Positions 1 through 11,470 of a stretch of DNA of 64,000 nt are shown here, one piece after another. Origin of the DNA: Malus domestica (Eukaryota; Streptophyta; Magnoliopsida; Rosales; Rosaceae); contig NC_091665.1 of assembly GCF_042453785.1 (NCBI RefSeq), positions 3,235,501 to 3,299,500 on the forward strand, given 5' to 3'. Numbering within the stretch: the first letter of the stretch is position 1; the number at the start of each line of letters is the position of its first letter. The position numbers and the translations under genes were made by a program. The notes under the pieces were generated by a model. The model was given only the letters and a program-made list of their open reading frames with translations. It did not search any database and was not told the origin of the DNA.

Positions 1-612
1 TTGTAATGAATTTGCAAATTTGTCAAGTATATCTTACATTCTTGGTTCCATATTCACTTTACCCATAACTATTGAATTTTGTCTCTTGACTGTATGGATT
101 TTTATAGTTTGTAGGATCTACAATTGCAATGCCTTTGATGGATAAAGCACATAGGACCCGGCTACTCTTATAAAGCTTCTTTAGCATCGTAAGTTAAAAT
201 TGCGTATCATTTTTTTGCTTCACGGAATTCATTATGTTTAATAGCATACTAATTATGTGATACCAATTGTTATCTTAGCAGTTTCTAACAATTGGTAAAG
301 TACGGATACATGTGTAGAACTTGAATTATACATATGAAAGTTTCATCTATTACACTCTTTTACTAATTTTTGTTACACAATCAATCATTCACAGGTAATG
401 CTATTCATGGAGTGGTTCAAAGAATTCCAAAAGCTTCATTCACCCAATTTATGCTCTTCATGTAAAAATTCTTTCAAAAAGCTTAAACATCTTTCAGTGT
501 AAATAACAATATCATTCTGTAACAATATATTATAGCTTTGAAACATATTTTTTCATACGATTTCTAATTCCGCAGCAATGCGAGGGCCATATTTCTAGTA
601 ACAACTATTCAG
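1..612. other. Unassigned left flank
   Basis: I see no recognisable gene here. A short plus-strand stretch at about 396-501 follows a TTCACAG acceptor-like sequence and reads open to a TAA stop. It could be the last exon of a gene lying to the left, but I recognise no domain in it. Confidence 0.3.
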
Positions 613-3187
613 AGAAAGAAATAAGCCTCACCCTGCATAATAAATAAACACAAAAACTAAAAATACAAAAATTATGAAGGACATAAAATCTAACCCATCG
701 TGATCGTGATAAAAAAAGACTTAACAATCAAATGAAGGAAAGGGTTTGACCAATCATCAAAGCCAATGAAAAGAAAACCTAACCAGAACCCTACCCTGCA
801 TGAGAAAATTGGCAACAAAAGTTAAAAAAGGAGAGTGGCGCTAGGATCCCCCAAAAATGCCAGTACAAGATAAAACACATGAGCCAGGAAGAAACACTCT
901 GTCCTGTACAAGGAAGAGTTACAACAATGAATCGGAACCCTATCGGAAACTCGGAGTGTTTTCTACTCAACAAGACGGCAATTGCTATTACCAAAAATTT
1001 TATGGTGCTCCGGACTAGAGATATTCCGAGTGTTGTAATTATTATATCTTGATTTTTGAAAATTTTAACCGTTAAAATATCCGTTGTACTCCTTCTTTCT
1101 CCGTAGTAGTTGTAGAAATACTTCAATGCTACCACGTCTTGTAGAACATCAAATGGAAAGGAAAGTCAAGCAAAAGAAAAGTAGGCAATGGATGTTGCTT
1201 TTTTGCCAAAATAAGGAAAGCATTTTGCTTGAATTTGAATTAGTAACTGCCTTTGTTTCCATTAGCGTTTAGGATCAAATAATTGAGATATCTCCTTCCC
1301 CTCTATGTATTTGCCATTTCAAACACAAACGGGCATAAAACTGGAAAGCAGGACCAACTGGATCTCAAACAAAGAATTCAAAGAAAAAGAACATAGATAT
1401 TTGACTATGTAACAAATGTCACTTTCTCCTAATAAATTAATAACGGGCATGCATTAATCATGAAATTTGGAAAATAAGAGCTCAAGTAGGTAAAGATCAA
1501 TATCAAGGAGCAGTTTGTGGAGTTCGTATGGTTACTATTGGGGAGCATGAAAGACAGGAGAATACTCGGGTTGTGTAACCTAATCACGCGCTTGATTAGA
1601 CCACTCTCATAAAAGCATGAGATATTTTGGTATTTTGATCTCACCAAGTGTGGAAACTGTCCTAGTTAGTCATCCGTTCGAACTATAAGTTTCTCTCAAA
1701 GAACACAACGCATCGCCATACCATCTTTTTAATCCCCTACTAACGCTTACCATTCGTTGCACGTGTTGGGGATTTCAACACCCTCTACTAGGGTGCTGTT
1801 ACTAACACTAGAAAAAGAAAATTTTAATTGTGACAGGAACACAAGTGATACATCACGTGTTTTAATAAAAGTTATTTTTTAAGTTATTAACTTTTTAGCA
1901 CACATATTTCACTATTTGTATAATGACATGTGGTGTACCACCCCATGTACCCGTCATATTGAAAAATCTCTCCACTAGAAAGGGTGCAGAATAACTGTAA
2001 ACCCTGTATTAAAGGCAGTGATAACTTTACGTACTATCACTCCTCTACTTAGCTTATTGCTTTTCAAAATGCATATGTTCAAATTTCTATGTACTCAAAA
2101 TATGGAGTTCAAGAAGCCAAATAAGAATGCAAAAACGGTAGACATAAATAAGCAGTCACGATTTTTCCACTTTTCCACAAGCATTCACACAATATAAACC
2201 TCAATCATAATATCTTATATATACTATCAAAACTAGGGCTACAAACCAAAATAAAACCACCTTTAACAAGCTTGAAAAACTTCACCTGCCACTATTCACT
2301 TGAGCCCTAACACGCAACCTATAGACAGAACAAGAAGTCAGATTTGTATAAAAATGTACTACAGATAAAAGCTCGACGTGTCAAAGAGAGAACGGAGAGC
2401 GAAGATGACTACCTGAGAAAATGATATTTATCTCTATTATTCTTATCTTTCCACTGCACTAGATTAGATAGCAACAGACATTCAACTAACATTGGTACCT
2501 TGTCACGCCCACATTAGATATTAGACAACCAAGTCTGATTACAGCCTACATAGTTCAGTGATCCCTCTTTACTAGCTGCATGAGAGTATTCAAGTTTTTT
2601 ACCAGTAGAATTCACTCGTGTATCCAAGAACAATTAGTTTGACAAAAACAACATAAATCTCGACTTTTCCAGCCTCCAGATGGATTATTATCTCTTCTTG
2701 ACTTCATCCATGGAGGACAAGTAGCAGCAGCTAGATCTGTTATCTCCAGAAGTCCAGATCGAAAAACATCGAAAGACTAATGCTTCTTTCCTTCACTAAT
2801 CTAAAGGCCATGGCAACTCCTATGAAGTCCCAAATCAGACAGATGAAACTAAGACTTCGCAGTTGAACACTTAAATTGGCAAGACCGGAGCAATGGGAGG
2901 TTAACATAGGAGCAGAGTCATGTTACTATTAAGTCTGGGTTCCGCTAACTTTTATTTTGCACGTGTACAGTTCAATTTAGTTAAGTTTCCGTGGAGACTC
3001 TACACATGAGAGAAATTTAGTTAAGCCACACAATGACGTAATAAAATATGAGGAATTTGGTGTAACCGGTGGCCTGCTCGTACTATCATGATTGCTGCTA
3101 ACACTGGGTGCTTATTTAAGAGCCAATTGGAAGCACACAATATATTTATACTAAAATATGAGGAATTTGGTGTAAGTCAGACAATGA
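613..3187. repeat. 2.5-kb non-coding duplicated block, copy 1
   Basis: This block is collinear and highly similar to 15023-17415 plus 22389-22535, the second copy being split by a copia element. Its last part (about 2475-3010) is also similar, more distantly, to 36795-37212 inside RimP intron 3, so this is a dispersed repeat family rather than only a local duplication. I see no long ORF and no transposase or reverse transcriptase motif. Copy 1 keeps the uninterrupted sequence (about 3030-3050) at the point where copy 2 carries the retrotransposon, and it has its own MITE at 1815-1972. Confidence 0.85.
1815..1972. mobile_element. Mutator-like MITE with 9-bp TSD
   Basis: This 158-bp insert is absent from the corresponding site of the other copy of the block (about 16347-16362). 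It is flanked by a perfect 9-bp duplication, CACTAGAAA, at 1806-1814 and 1973-1981. Its ends are imperfect inverted repeats (AGAAAATTTT... against the complement of ...AAAAATCTCT) with GTGAC/ATGAC motifs further in. A 9-bp target duplication fits Mutator-type transposition. Related copies lie at 6267-6405 (split) and about 54545-54690. Confidence 0.8.
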
Positions 3188-3249
3188 TTTAACCATTAAA
3201 TCATGTTTATCATGTTTTTCATGTATGCATTTCTAATAGTAAAATATGC

Positions 3250-5645
3250 ATTTTAGAAGGGATCCACTCACAGATACTCTGTCGTCGAAGAGCCGTACGA
3301 AATAGGCTGGACGGAAACGCTGCTAATAATTGCACCAAAACACATAAATGGTCCAATTAATAAAACTCTATTAAAACAATTGAATTTGGAAAAACGGATG
3401 TAAAAAACAGATCCAAGACGTCAAAATTAGCCTAGGAGGGTCCCAACTGAAACCCGAAAAAGTCAACAAAAAATCAACGTTGACCGATCAACGGTCAAAG
3501 TCAACAGTTAGCGTTGACCGAAGTCAACGGGTTAGAAAAAATCAACGTTGACCGATCAACGGTCAAAGTCAACGAGTTAGACCGGTTTAACGGGTTCGAC
3601 TTAGGTCAACTAGGTTAGGTCACGGGTCGTGTCAGCTGGGCTGGGCCGAGGGCTAGTGGGTCGAAGGCCTTGGGTTTGGGCTTTAACAACTAGGCTGGGT
3701 TCATGGCCCAACGAGTTGGGCCGATCTAAACTGGTGGGTCGGGTTTGACCTGTTTCTAGGCCAGGTTGGCTGTATTTCGAATGAGAAGAAAGCCGAAGCT
3801 TCCCAAGCTTCGATCAACCTTGATTCTACACTAAAACCTACGATCTAGCCACCAACATGAAGACAATTTGTTTGGGTTAAATATTTGAACTTTGGGTGGA
3901 AGGAAGAGAAGCCTGAAAAAAGAAGCCCAGAAAGCATGACTATGCCCGAAAGTCCAGCATCAAACTCATTCACCCAGCCCAAGGAAAAATGATGATTCCA
4001 CATTAATGCAAGAGCAAATAGGAGTAAGTGGCCTACATGGAAGTGACACTTGATGGAAATCGGCCTACTCTCATCCCAAAGCACTTTCTTAATGGCAGAG
4101 TACGTAAATTGCTAATGAGTCACTACCCCCCATGCTGCTTTCGGGCAGGAACCAAGCTGCAAGCAGTTAGGCTAACTCGCCTATAAAAGGAGGAAGAAGG
4201 CCCAGAGACAAGGACACTTAACCAATCAAACAAACAAATACACAAGCTCTGCTCAAGCCAGATTTGCATATAAAGCTGTAGTCAGCCCCAACCTCAATCC
4301 TTTTCAGGATCAGCCCTCACAAAAGCCATCTTTTGTCTAGTTTAATAGCTCTGCTGCTCACCAGTAGTATCGATTCTCTTGTGTAAGTTTATTTGTCATC
4401 CATCCTCTTTTAAAGCCCTCAGGTCCCTGTAGTTACAAAGAAAAGAAATGGCGAAAGGTCAAGTCTTGCCTGACAAGGTTCAATCTTGCCCGATTCCCTT
4501 TGTTTTATCTTTTGGTTAATAGATCTGGTGTTGTAATGAATTCCCTAGTGTATATTCAAATCATTTTAAGTTTGGCTTACTCTCAGATCTGGTTTAGTTA
4601 AATGATTTTACTATCTTAAGAGTGAATCCACTTAATGCATTGATTAGATCCGGACCTCTGCCTTTTTACCATACAAGATAAACAAAAGTCCTTGATCTCA
4701 AGGCATAGAAAAGAATCTAATGTGGACTTAACCCATCCACGACAATTCTTTGATAATGAGAAGGCAAAGTAACTTGGGGCGCAAGTAATCGACTTAAATC
4801 TACTCATTTTACATCTGCCATATTGAGATGGTAGTGGCACGCCTTAGCACTTAAGTTGGTTTTGATTGTGAGCCTCACGGCCTATGCTTAAGGCTCTACA
4901 AATGCACCTTTCAGAATTAACTTTGTCCTCTTCTTGCAACCCGACGAACAAAGCGAGAACCTGACAATCAACAAAAGTGCCAACTCTACGAGGAGCTGTG
5001 TGCTCAAGCCAAGAACACCCACCAGCAACATTCCTGCCCGAACACAATTAAGTGTAGAATAGAAATATACCATAAATATGTCCAGTCATGGCTGACAATG
5101 CCACGGTTTCCTCGTCGGAATCTGGGGAATGAAGAACACGCATGCACAAGGGATTTCAACTCCAAAAATCACCCAAACAGCTCGAAAGACTCACTAGAAC
5201 AAGGGTACAACCCCAAACATATCGACTCGCCTCATATTCATCAGATTCCAAGTTAAGTTATCGGTGTTCCTCCCTGCATCCAAGGTTGTAATGTTGACAA
5301 GAATGAGAGGAGTGAGGATCAATGGAAAATGGCCTCTTTAGGCTTGATGGTTTCAGATCAATTAGGGGAAGAGGGTGAGTGAGTTGAGGGAGAGGTGTCG
5401 AGCTCGAGAGGGGAAAACAGAAAGAGTGAGGAGAGAACAAAGAGGTTCACGGGAGAGGTGAGGGAGAGAGAGAGAGAGCAATTTGGGCCGAGGAAACACA
5501 AACCAAAGGTGGGCCTCTCTTGGGCACACCTATTAAGACCCAAAAACAATATTTTCAAAATAAAATCTCCCAATTTTTGTGAAATTATAGCAATACCCTC
5601 CCGATTCAAAATTCTTAAAAATAATCGGGACGGGTTGTTACATTT
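3250..5645. repeat. Degenerate LTR-retroelement-derived sequence
   Basis: This is non-coding and looks retroelement-derived. At 4181 there is a TATA box (CTATAAAAGGAGG) followed by a transcribed-leader-like stretch. The interval 4440-4950 is collinear, with much divergence, with 51090-51560, sharing GACAAGGTT..AATCTTGCCC, GGACTTAACCCAT and TTTTGATTGTGAGC blocks. The right end, GGACGGGTTGTTACA at about 5630-5643, resembles the CA end of the solo LTR at 31572-33867. It may be two nested LTRs, but I could not fix the outer boundaries or a target duplication. A GA microsatellite lies at 5465-5482. Confidence 0.5.
3473..3576. repeat. 68-bp direct duplication rich in TTGAC/GTCAA
   Basis: A unit beginning ATCAACGTTGACCGATCAAC occurs at 3473 and again at 3541, with further GTTGACC/GGTCAAC words around them. 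The words match the W-box core TTGAC on both strands. The stretch lies in degenerate retroelement sequence, so any regulatory role is speculative. Confidence 0.7.
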
Positions 5646-5868
5646 CAAATGATTTGTTGTATCTGGTTATATGAAATTTGTAATATTACATTGTTCCAAT
5701 CTGTTATGAACCCCATTTACGGTTTTCTAAAATGAAGGTACAGCTTGACCCGAGATAGTTAAAGTAGATAATAACTTCTCATCCTATCATAGAGGTAACA
5801 TTATAAAATAATGCGACAAAAACATGAGGTGGCAACCCATAAAAAGTCTCCCTTTAGAAAGAGCGTCC
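5644..5868. repeat. Dispersed duplicate of 26968-27193
   Basis: This is a collinear match of about 220 bp on the same strand with 26968-27193, sharing long identical runs such as CTTGACCCGAGATAGTTAAA and CCTATCATAGAGGTAACATT. The other copy lies directly beside a RimP exon-3 fragment; this copy does not include the exon. I see no coding content. Confidence 0.85.
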
Positions 5869-6266
5869 TTAAAAAATCTCCACAATTACTTTCTAGTAAC
5901 GGATGGAGACGCTCTTAGCATTCTTCTGAATCACGAGGAGGAAGTGGAAAACAAGATTTCAATGGACAAAAAGCGTGGAAAGAAAACAACATAGCGTTTC
6001 CGAAAAGAAAAAAAGAAAGAAGACAACATAGCCGCCCTCATTTGTCAAACCGTAACAAACAAACAAAACTAATCATATTAGTCAATATTAAGATAACGCA
6101 TTTTAAAGTGAAGTTTGACTACTCTAGTGACTACTCTAGTGTATTGTTTAGTAGTAACATGCAGTTATGTGCATGTACGTGAAAATAAAGTTCCCTACTT
6201 GGAGGAGTTCATTGGGACCTTCTTCATCTTTCTACTTTTTATTTCCCACTATACAGACATTATCGA
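5869..6266. other. Intergenic, nothing recognised
   Basis: AT-rich sequence without a credible ORF or repeat structure that I can name. Confidence 0.6.
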
Positions 6267-6405
6267 TGAGAAATTTTTTATTATGATCGGAACACGAGTG
6301 GTATATTATGTGTTTTTATATAAATAGTACGAAATTTTATTTTTTAAGTTATTAATTTTTAACACATATATTCCACTATTTGTATAATGACACATAGTGT
6401 ACCAC
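6267..6405. mobile_element. Left part of a MITE split by a hAT-like insertion
   Basis: This is similar to the MITE at 1815-1972 (shared CACTATTTGTATAATGACA and AAGTTATTAA runs) but breaks off at TGTACCAC. The missing right end (GAAAAAAAATCTCT) is found 7.5 kb away at 13957-13991. Sequences outside the two halves share TTATCGA (6260-6266 and 13992-13998), consistent with the original MITE target duplication. Confidence 0.75.
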
Positions 6406-6420
6406 CAGGGGTGAATCTAC

Positions 6421-7500
6421 TAAGGGACCAAGGTAGTCCCAAGACCACCCGGAAGTTAGAATAAGTGGTTGTAATGACCTCCAAGGACCACCCAAGTCTG
6501 GGTGTGCTATGGTAATGGCGGCCGGTGAAGAAGGAGAAAAATTGCTCTTTATTTCTTAACCCTCGACTGTACGGTGTCGTTTCATCTATTCATTTAACGA
6601 GTATTTGCGAGGCCGTTTGTTTTGGGCCTTGGCTTATAGAGATTCATCTAGTCATTTACTGAGTATTTGCGAGGCTATTTATTTTTGGGCCCTAGCTTAT
6701 AGAAACTAATGCCACGTCACTTTATTTATGTCTTTGCGTTTCTGTTTTTTGTTGAAATTATTTCCTTTTGGTTCTCCACCGCTTCCCTCATCCTCCTTCC
6801 CTTTTCTAGTCTAATTTTTCATTGCTGATCAATTTCATCTTGGTTGTCTGTGTGTTATTCTCTTTCGTTCCTTGTTTTTTGTGTTTTCATTTTCATTTGT
6901 TTCCTTTGTTTTCTAATTATAGAGGAAAATTCTACACTTATTTTGCAATAAGAGAAGGAAAAAAAGTTTGAATTGTTTGCTTCGTTTTAAAACCAATAAT
7001 AAAAGTGAAAGTAAAGACATTTAATTAGGTATAAAATGCTGAAATTGAAACCTTGTGGTCCAAACAGAAATTCTCGCTTAATTATTCAAAGATTCAAAGT
7101 TATTCACCGAACTTAAACATGTCATACAAATAAGCAACTTGGTATTTACTTCATTGAAGCAATCATTCAATTCCTTAAGTTTTAAGAGAAATAACATTGT
7201 GTGGCTTAAAAAATATTGAAAAAATGGTCAAATTAATTGGACAATAATAAAAAACAAAACAAATCTCAAAATAAATCAACACATTAAATAGCAAGTTAGG
7301 TGGCGCACATTGATTGGAAAATGGCTAAAAAAAATAAAACAAATTGGGATAATTTTGAAAGGGCACGTGGGTGGGATGGGAGAGAGAGAAAGTCTCTATT
7401 CTTCCTCCCTCTTCTTCTTCCCTTTTCTTCTTCGTTAGAACCAGAACTCCATTTCCAGAAGCTGCAAAATGCAAATCTTCATTCCTTCTTTCATTCGCCA
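6421..7500. other. hAT-like element interior, no gene seen
   Basis: I see no credible coding region. Two diverged copies of a short module (ACTGAGTATTTGCGAGGC type) occur at about 6595-6670. Pyrimidine-rich tracts dominate 6780-6910 and 7400-7440. Confidence 0.5.
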
Positions 7501-8250
7501 ACAACAACAACAACAAAGCATTTTCCCACTAAGTGGGGTCGGCTATATGAATCCTAGAACGCCATTGCGCTCGGTTTTGTGTCATGTCCTCCGTTAGATC
7601 CAAGTACTCTAAGTCTTTTCTTAGGGTCTCTTCCAAAGTTTTCCTAGGTCTTCCTCTACCCCTTCAGCCCTGAACCTCTATCCCGTAGTCACATCTTCGA
7701 ACCGGAGCGCCAGTAGGCCTTCTTTGCACATGTCCAAACCCATTTTGTGTACGTGTTGATGCTTCACCGCCCAACATTCTGTGCCATACAACATCGCCGG
7801 CCTTATTGCCGTCCTATAAAATTTTCCCTTGAGCTTTAGTGGCCTACGATGGTCACACAACACGCCGGATGCACTATTCCACTTCATCCATCCAGCTTGT
7901 ATTCTATGATTGAGATCTCCATCTAATTCTTCGTTCTTTTGCAAGATAGATCCTAGGTAGCCAAAACGGTCGCTCTTTTGTATTTCCTGGTCTCCGATCC
8001 TCACCCCTAACTCATTTTGGCCTCCATTTGCACTGAACTTGCACTCCATATATTCTGTCTTTGATCGGCTTAGACGAAGACCTTTAGATTCTAACACTTC
8101 TCTCCAAAGGTTAAGCTTCACATTTACCCCTCCTGAGTTTCATCTATCAACACTATATCGTTTGCGAAAAGCATACATCAAGGAATATCATCTTGAATAT
8201 GTCCTGTTAACTCATCCATTACCAACGCAAAAAGGTAAGGACTTAAGGAT
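7501..8250 (-). mobile_element. RTE-type LINE fragment (3' end)
   Basis: On the minus strand this encodes the C-terminal part of an RTE-clade reverse transcriptase, with words such as [17 protein letters not shown] and [15 protein letters not shown], closely matching the larger copy at 11583-13721. The LINE 3' end is marked by a (CAA)n run at 7501-7516, read as (TTG)n on the element strand. About 145 bp present in the other copy (about 11808-11942) are missing at 7737, which breaks the frame. The 5' side stops abruptly at 8250, where the non-autonomous LTR-type element begins. Confidence 0.85.
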
Positions 8251-9724
8251 TGTTGATGCACAAAATCAGTGAGGACTTTGGTACAACAGAAAGTATTAAG
8301 TTTGTGATCTTCGCTAGATTGCTCTGGTCATTAGTGTGGATAAGTATGTAAATGAATAGAGACAGGAAAGCAAATACAAGATGTACGTGGTTTACCCAGA
8401 TTGGCTACGTCCACGGAGTAGAGGAGTTCTCATTAATTGTGAAGGGTTTACACAAGTACATAGGTTCAAGCTCTCCTTTAGTGAGTACAAGTGAATGATT
8501 TAGTACAAATGACATAGATTCAAGCTCTCGTCTTCACTTGCCTTATCTGTCTCATAGGTAGATGTGGCATCTTCTCTGGAAGTACTCTTCCTCCGTCCAG
8601 GGGTGGTATCTTTAACTGGTGGAGATGCACAAGGTAATGTTCACTTGAAGCTTACTTGTAGTTTCAGGCTTGGTCAAGCGCGATACAAACCATGTAGTAG
8701 GAGTCCCCCAAGTCTCCGAGCTAGGGGATCTGCTGAAAGAGGCGACAGACAAGGTAAGCAATCAGAGCTCCAAGCAATCAGTCCTAAATCAGAAGTTTGA
8801 TTTCGAGTTTCGGCTGATTGTTCTTATTCTCCCTATCTTGCAGGCATTATGAAGGATAAAGAGAAGAAAATGAGAATATATGATATGAGATACTTTTGCT
8901 TTTGAAAAAGTAACTTTCCACAGGCTTATTCTTGAACTGGGCTAGAGGATTTTCTGGTTTCCTCCAGAGTATAAGGCCGACTGAAGAATTTGAGGGTCAA
9001 AACAAGTCCATCAAATCTAGAGTACATTCGACCCTGCTGATATGGGATACTTTTGCTATTGACAAAGTAGTGGATGTATCAGCACGTGTTCTGTTACGCT
9101 TGTCTCCACATGCTTCCTTGTATCCTTCTCACTTTCCCTATCTGTTCCTCAGGCAGATGTGGTATCTTCTCTGGAAGCATAAGATGTTGAAGATGAGTAC
9201 TCGAGAGCAATGCCAGGTAAGTAATCAAGTAAGGGGTTCCAGGCAGTCAGTTCCTTACTGGAAGCTTGATTCCAAGTGTTAACTGATTGCTCTCTTTCTC
9301 CTTGTCTTGCAGGTAAGAACAAGGCCAAAGGAAAAGACAGGGAAAAAGCATGATATGGGATACTCTTGCTTTTAACCCTGATGATATGAGATATTCTTGC
9401 TATGGTGTAGCTTGTTTGCAGAGGGATTATCGGGGGGAAAGGAGGCTGAGTATTTCGAGAGGCTTCGTTGGGAGTGCCCTCTCAGATATGAGGAAAGGTT
9501 GAGCATTTTTGCAGGTCTGCCTATCCGTTGAGGATGGAGGTTGACATATATAGGAGTTTCCCTAACAACAAGTAGTAATGTTATTTCTTTACCCTGCTTG
9601 GTCATAGCACGGTAGTGGGAGCTGCCAGCTTCACGTGTGTCAGAGCACTTTGAAAAAATGGTCTGTGGTATCTGGAAAGCTGATGTTGCATGTGAAGATT
9701 ACAGACAAGCTTTATCCAAGGAGA

Positions 9725-9985
9725 TCTGGCTCTCGAAGTTGAGAAAGCAGTGCCTCTTCGGTTTTCGAACAAGCAATCCTGTCGGGGATCTGGGTCTCGA
9801 GATTCGGAGAACGGTGCCTCTTCGATTTTTGAGAGAGCAATCCTGCTGGGAGTCTGGCTCTCGAGATTCGGAGAGTGGTGTCTTTTCAATTTTTGAGAAA
9901 GTAATCATGTTGGGAGTCTGGCTCTCGAGATTCGAATGACGGTGCCTCTTCGATTTTGGCGCAAGCAATCTTGTTGGGAGTGTTT
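9725..9985. repeat. 64-bp tandem array, 4 units
   Basis: Units start at 9725, 9789, 9853 and 9917, each beginning TCTGG(C/G)TCTCGA and containing GTGCCTCTTCGATTTT. They have diverged by several substitutions each. The array shares its GCCTCTTCGATTT core with the array at 10422, so both probably derive from one ancestral unit. Confidence 0.85.
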
Positions 9986-10421
9986 TCTCGAATGTGAGTA
10001 AAGGTTGGGCATGTTTGCTAGTCTACCTTGCCACGGAGCATAGAGGTTGACACATATGGACTTTCCAATTATCCAGCAGTGGTGCTGTTCCTTTACCCTT
10101 GTGGGTAATAATATGGTAGCTAGACCTTCAAAATTTATGTGTCTAAACTTTGTTAGTATTGTTTCTTTGCTATTCTTTTACCCTTCTTGGTCATAGCGAT
10201 GTAGTGAGAGCTGCAAGCTTCACATGTCTAAACTTTGTCAGAGATCTTTGGCAAAGTTATCTGTGGTACCCATGAGCTGATGGTGCGTATGGAAAGTGGA
10301 TGATTGAACAGTAAAATTCACGTGCTTTCTACTTCACCAGAAATCTTCAATAAAATGCCCATAATTTCAGCAAAGCTGAGTGTGCATGTGACATGTGCTG
10401 ACAAGGCTGAGAAAAGCAGGT

Positions 10422-10660
10422 GCCTCTTCGATTTCTGAGATCGGCCCTCGTGGTCTCTGAGCAGCCTAGCTTTTGAGAAAGTAAGCGCCTCTTCGATTTC
10501 TAAGATCGGCCTTCGTGGTCTTTGAGCAGCCCAGCTTTTGAGAAAGCAAACGCCTCTTCAATTTCTGAGATCGGCCTTCGTGGTCTCTGAGCAGCCCAAC
10601 TTTTGAGAAAGCAAATGCCTCTTCGATTTCTAGGAAGGCACCTGTTCGATTTCTGAGGCT
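10422..10660. repeat. 65-bp tandem array, 3.6 units
   Basis: Units start at 10422, 10487, 10552 and 10617, exactly 65 bp apart, each starting GCCTCTTC(G/A)ATTTCT and containing TTTTGAGAAAGCAAA. The array lies about 140 bp upstream of the coiled-coil ORF. Because 65 is not a multiple of three, it is not a coding repeat in a constant frame. Confidence 0.9.
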
Positions 10661-10795
10661 CCGTCGAGTGCATATTTTTATAGAGGCTGGCATTAAGTTC
10701 CAAAGCACACTTGAATCTTCACCAGTAGAAGCTCATTTCTTGCACTTCTAAGATCTTGATTTGTCCGACCTTTTCTCTCTTCAACACCTTTGAAA

Positions 10796-11470
10796 ATGTC
10801 TGGCCCCTCCGACCGTCGTTTTGACTTGAACCTTGTTGAAGAGGTAGCCACGCCTTCTCCAGACATCATATGGCACCCATCCTTCTTATCCCCTACTGGT
10901 CCTCTTACCGTTAGGGATTCCGTGATGAAGAATGATATGACTGCTACGGTGGTGGCCAGGAACTTTCTCACTCCCAAAGATAACAAACTACTTTCCAAAT
11001 GGTCTGATGAGTTGGCTGTTAAGGATTCTCTGGCTCTAAGTGTTCAGTGTGCAGGTTCTGTGTCTAATATGGCCCAACGCCTATTTGCTCGAACCCGCCA
11101 AGTTGAATCATTAGCGGCTGAAGTGATGAGTCTCAAACAGGAGATTAGAGGGCTCAAGCATGAGAATAAACAGTTGCACTGGCTCGCACATGACTATGCT
11201 ACAAACATGAAGAGGAAGCTTGACCAGATGAAGGAATCTGATGGTCAGGTTTTACTTGATCATCAGCGGTTTGTGGGTTTGTTTCAAAGGCATTTATTGC
11301 CTTCGTCTTCTGAGGCTGTACCACGTAATGAAGCTCCAAATGATCAACATCTGATGCCTCCTCCTTCTAGGGTTCTGTCCAGTACTGAGGCTCCGAATGA
11401 TCCTCCTCCGGTGCCTTATCTTTCTGGGGCTCTACCGACTGCTGAGACTTCTCCTAAGCAACCTTTGTGA
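10796..11470 (+). CDS. Coiled-coil protein of unknown function in a non-autonomous element
   Basis: This is an intact 224-residue ORF; the first ATG is at 10796. I recognise no catalytic domain. The N-terminus contains RFDLNLVEE (residues 8-16), which resembles a DLN-type EAR motif but may be chance. Residues 60-100 are mixed, residues about 100-150 form a strong predicted coiled coil (QVESLAAEVMSLKQEIRGL), and the C-terminus is Pro/Ser-rich with two EAPND words (179-183 and 198-202). It sits at the 3' end of the LARD-like element, after a 65-bp tandem array and before an AATAAA signal. I recall near-identical ORFs being frequent in apple and pear genomes, which suggests an element-borne product rather than a host gene. 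It could be a gag-like or packaging protein, or a captured host fragment; I cannot decide. Confidence 0.55.
   Translation: MSGPSDRRFDLNLVEEVATPSPDIIWHPSFLSPTGPLTVRDSVMKNDMTATVVARNFLTPKDNKLLSKWSDELAVKDSLALSVQCAGSVSNMAQRLFARTRQVESLAAEVMSLKQEIRGLKHENKQLHWLAHDYATNMKRKLDQMKESDGQVLLDHQRFVGLFQRHLLPSSSEAVPRNEAPNDQHLMPPPSRVLSSTEAPNDPPPVPYLSGALPTAETSPKQPL

Noticed and set aside
3857-5028. A second solo LTR bounded by CAACA repeats
   Set aside because: CAACA occurs at both places, but the candidate element would end in AG instead of CA and no inverted termini pair up, so I kept only the general LTR-derived call.
5395-5652. Overlapping open frames around the GA-rich stretch
   Set aside because: They are explained by purine/pyrimidine bias in LTR-type sequence and match no family.
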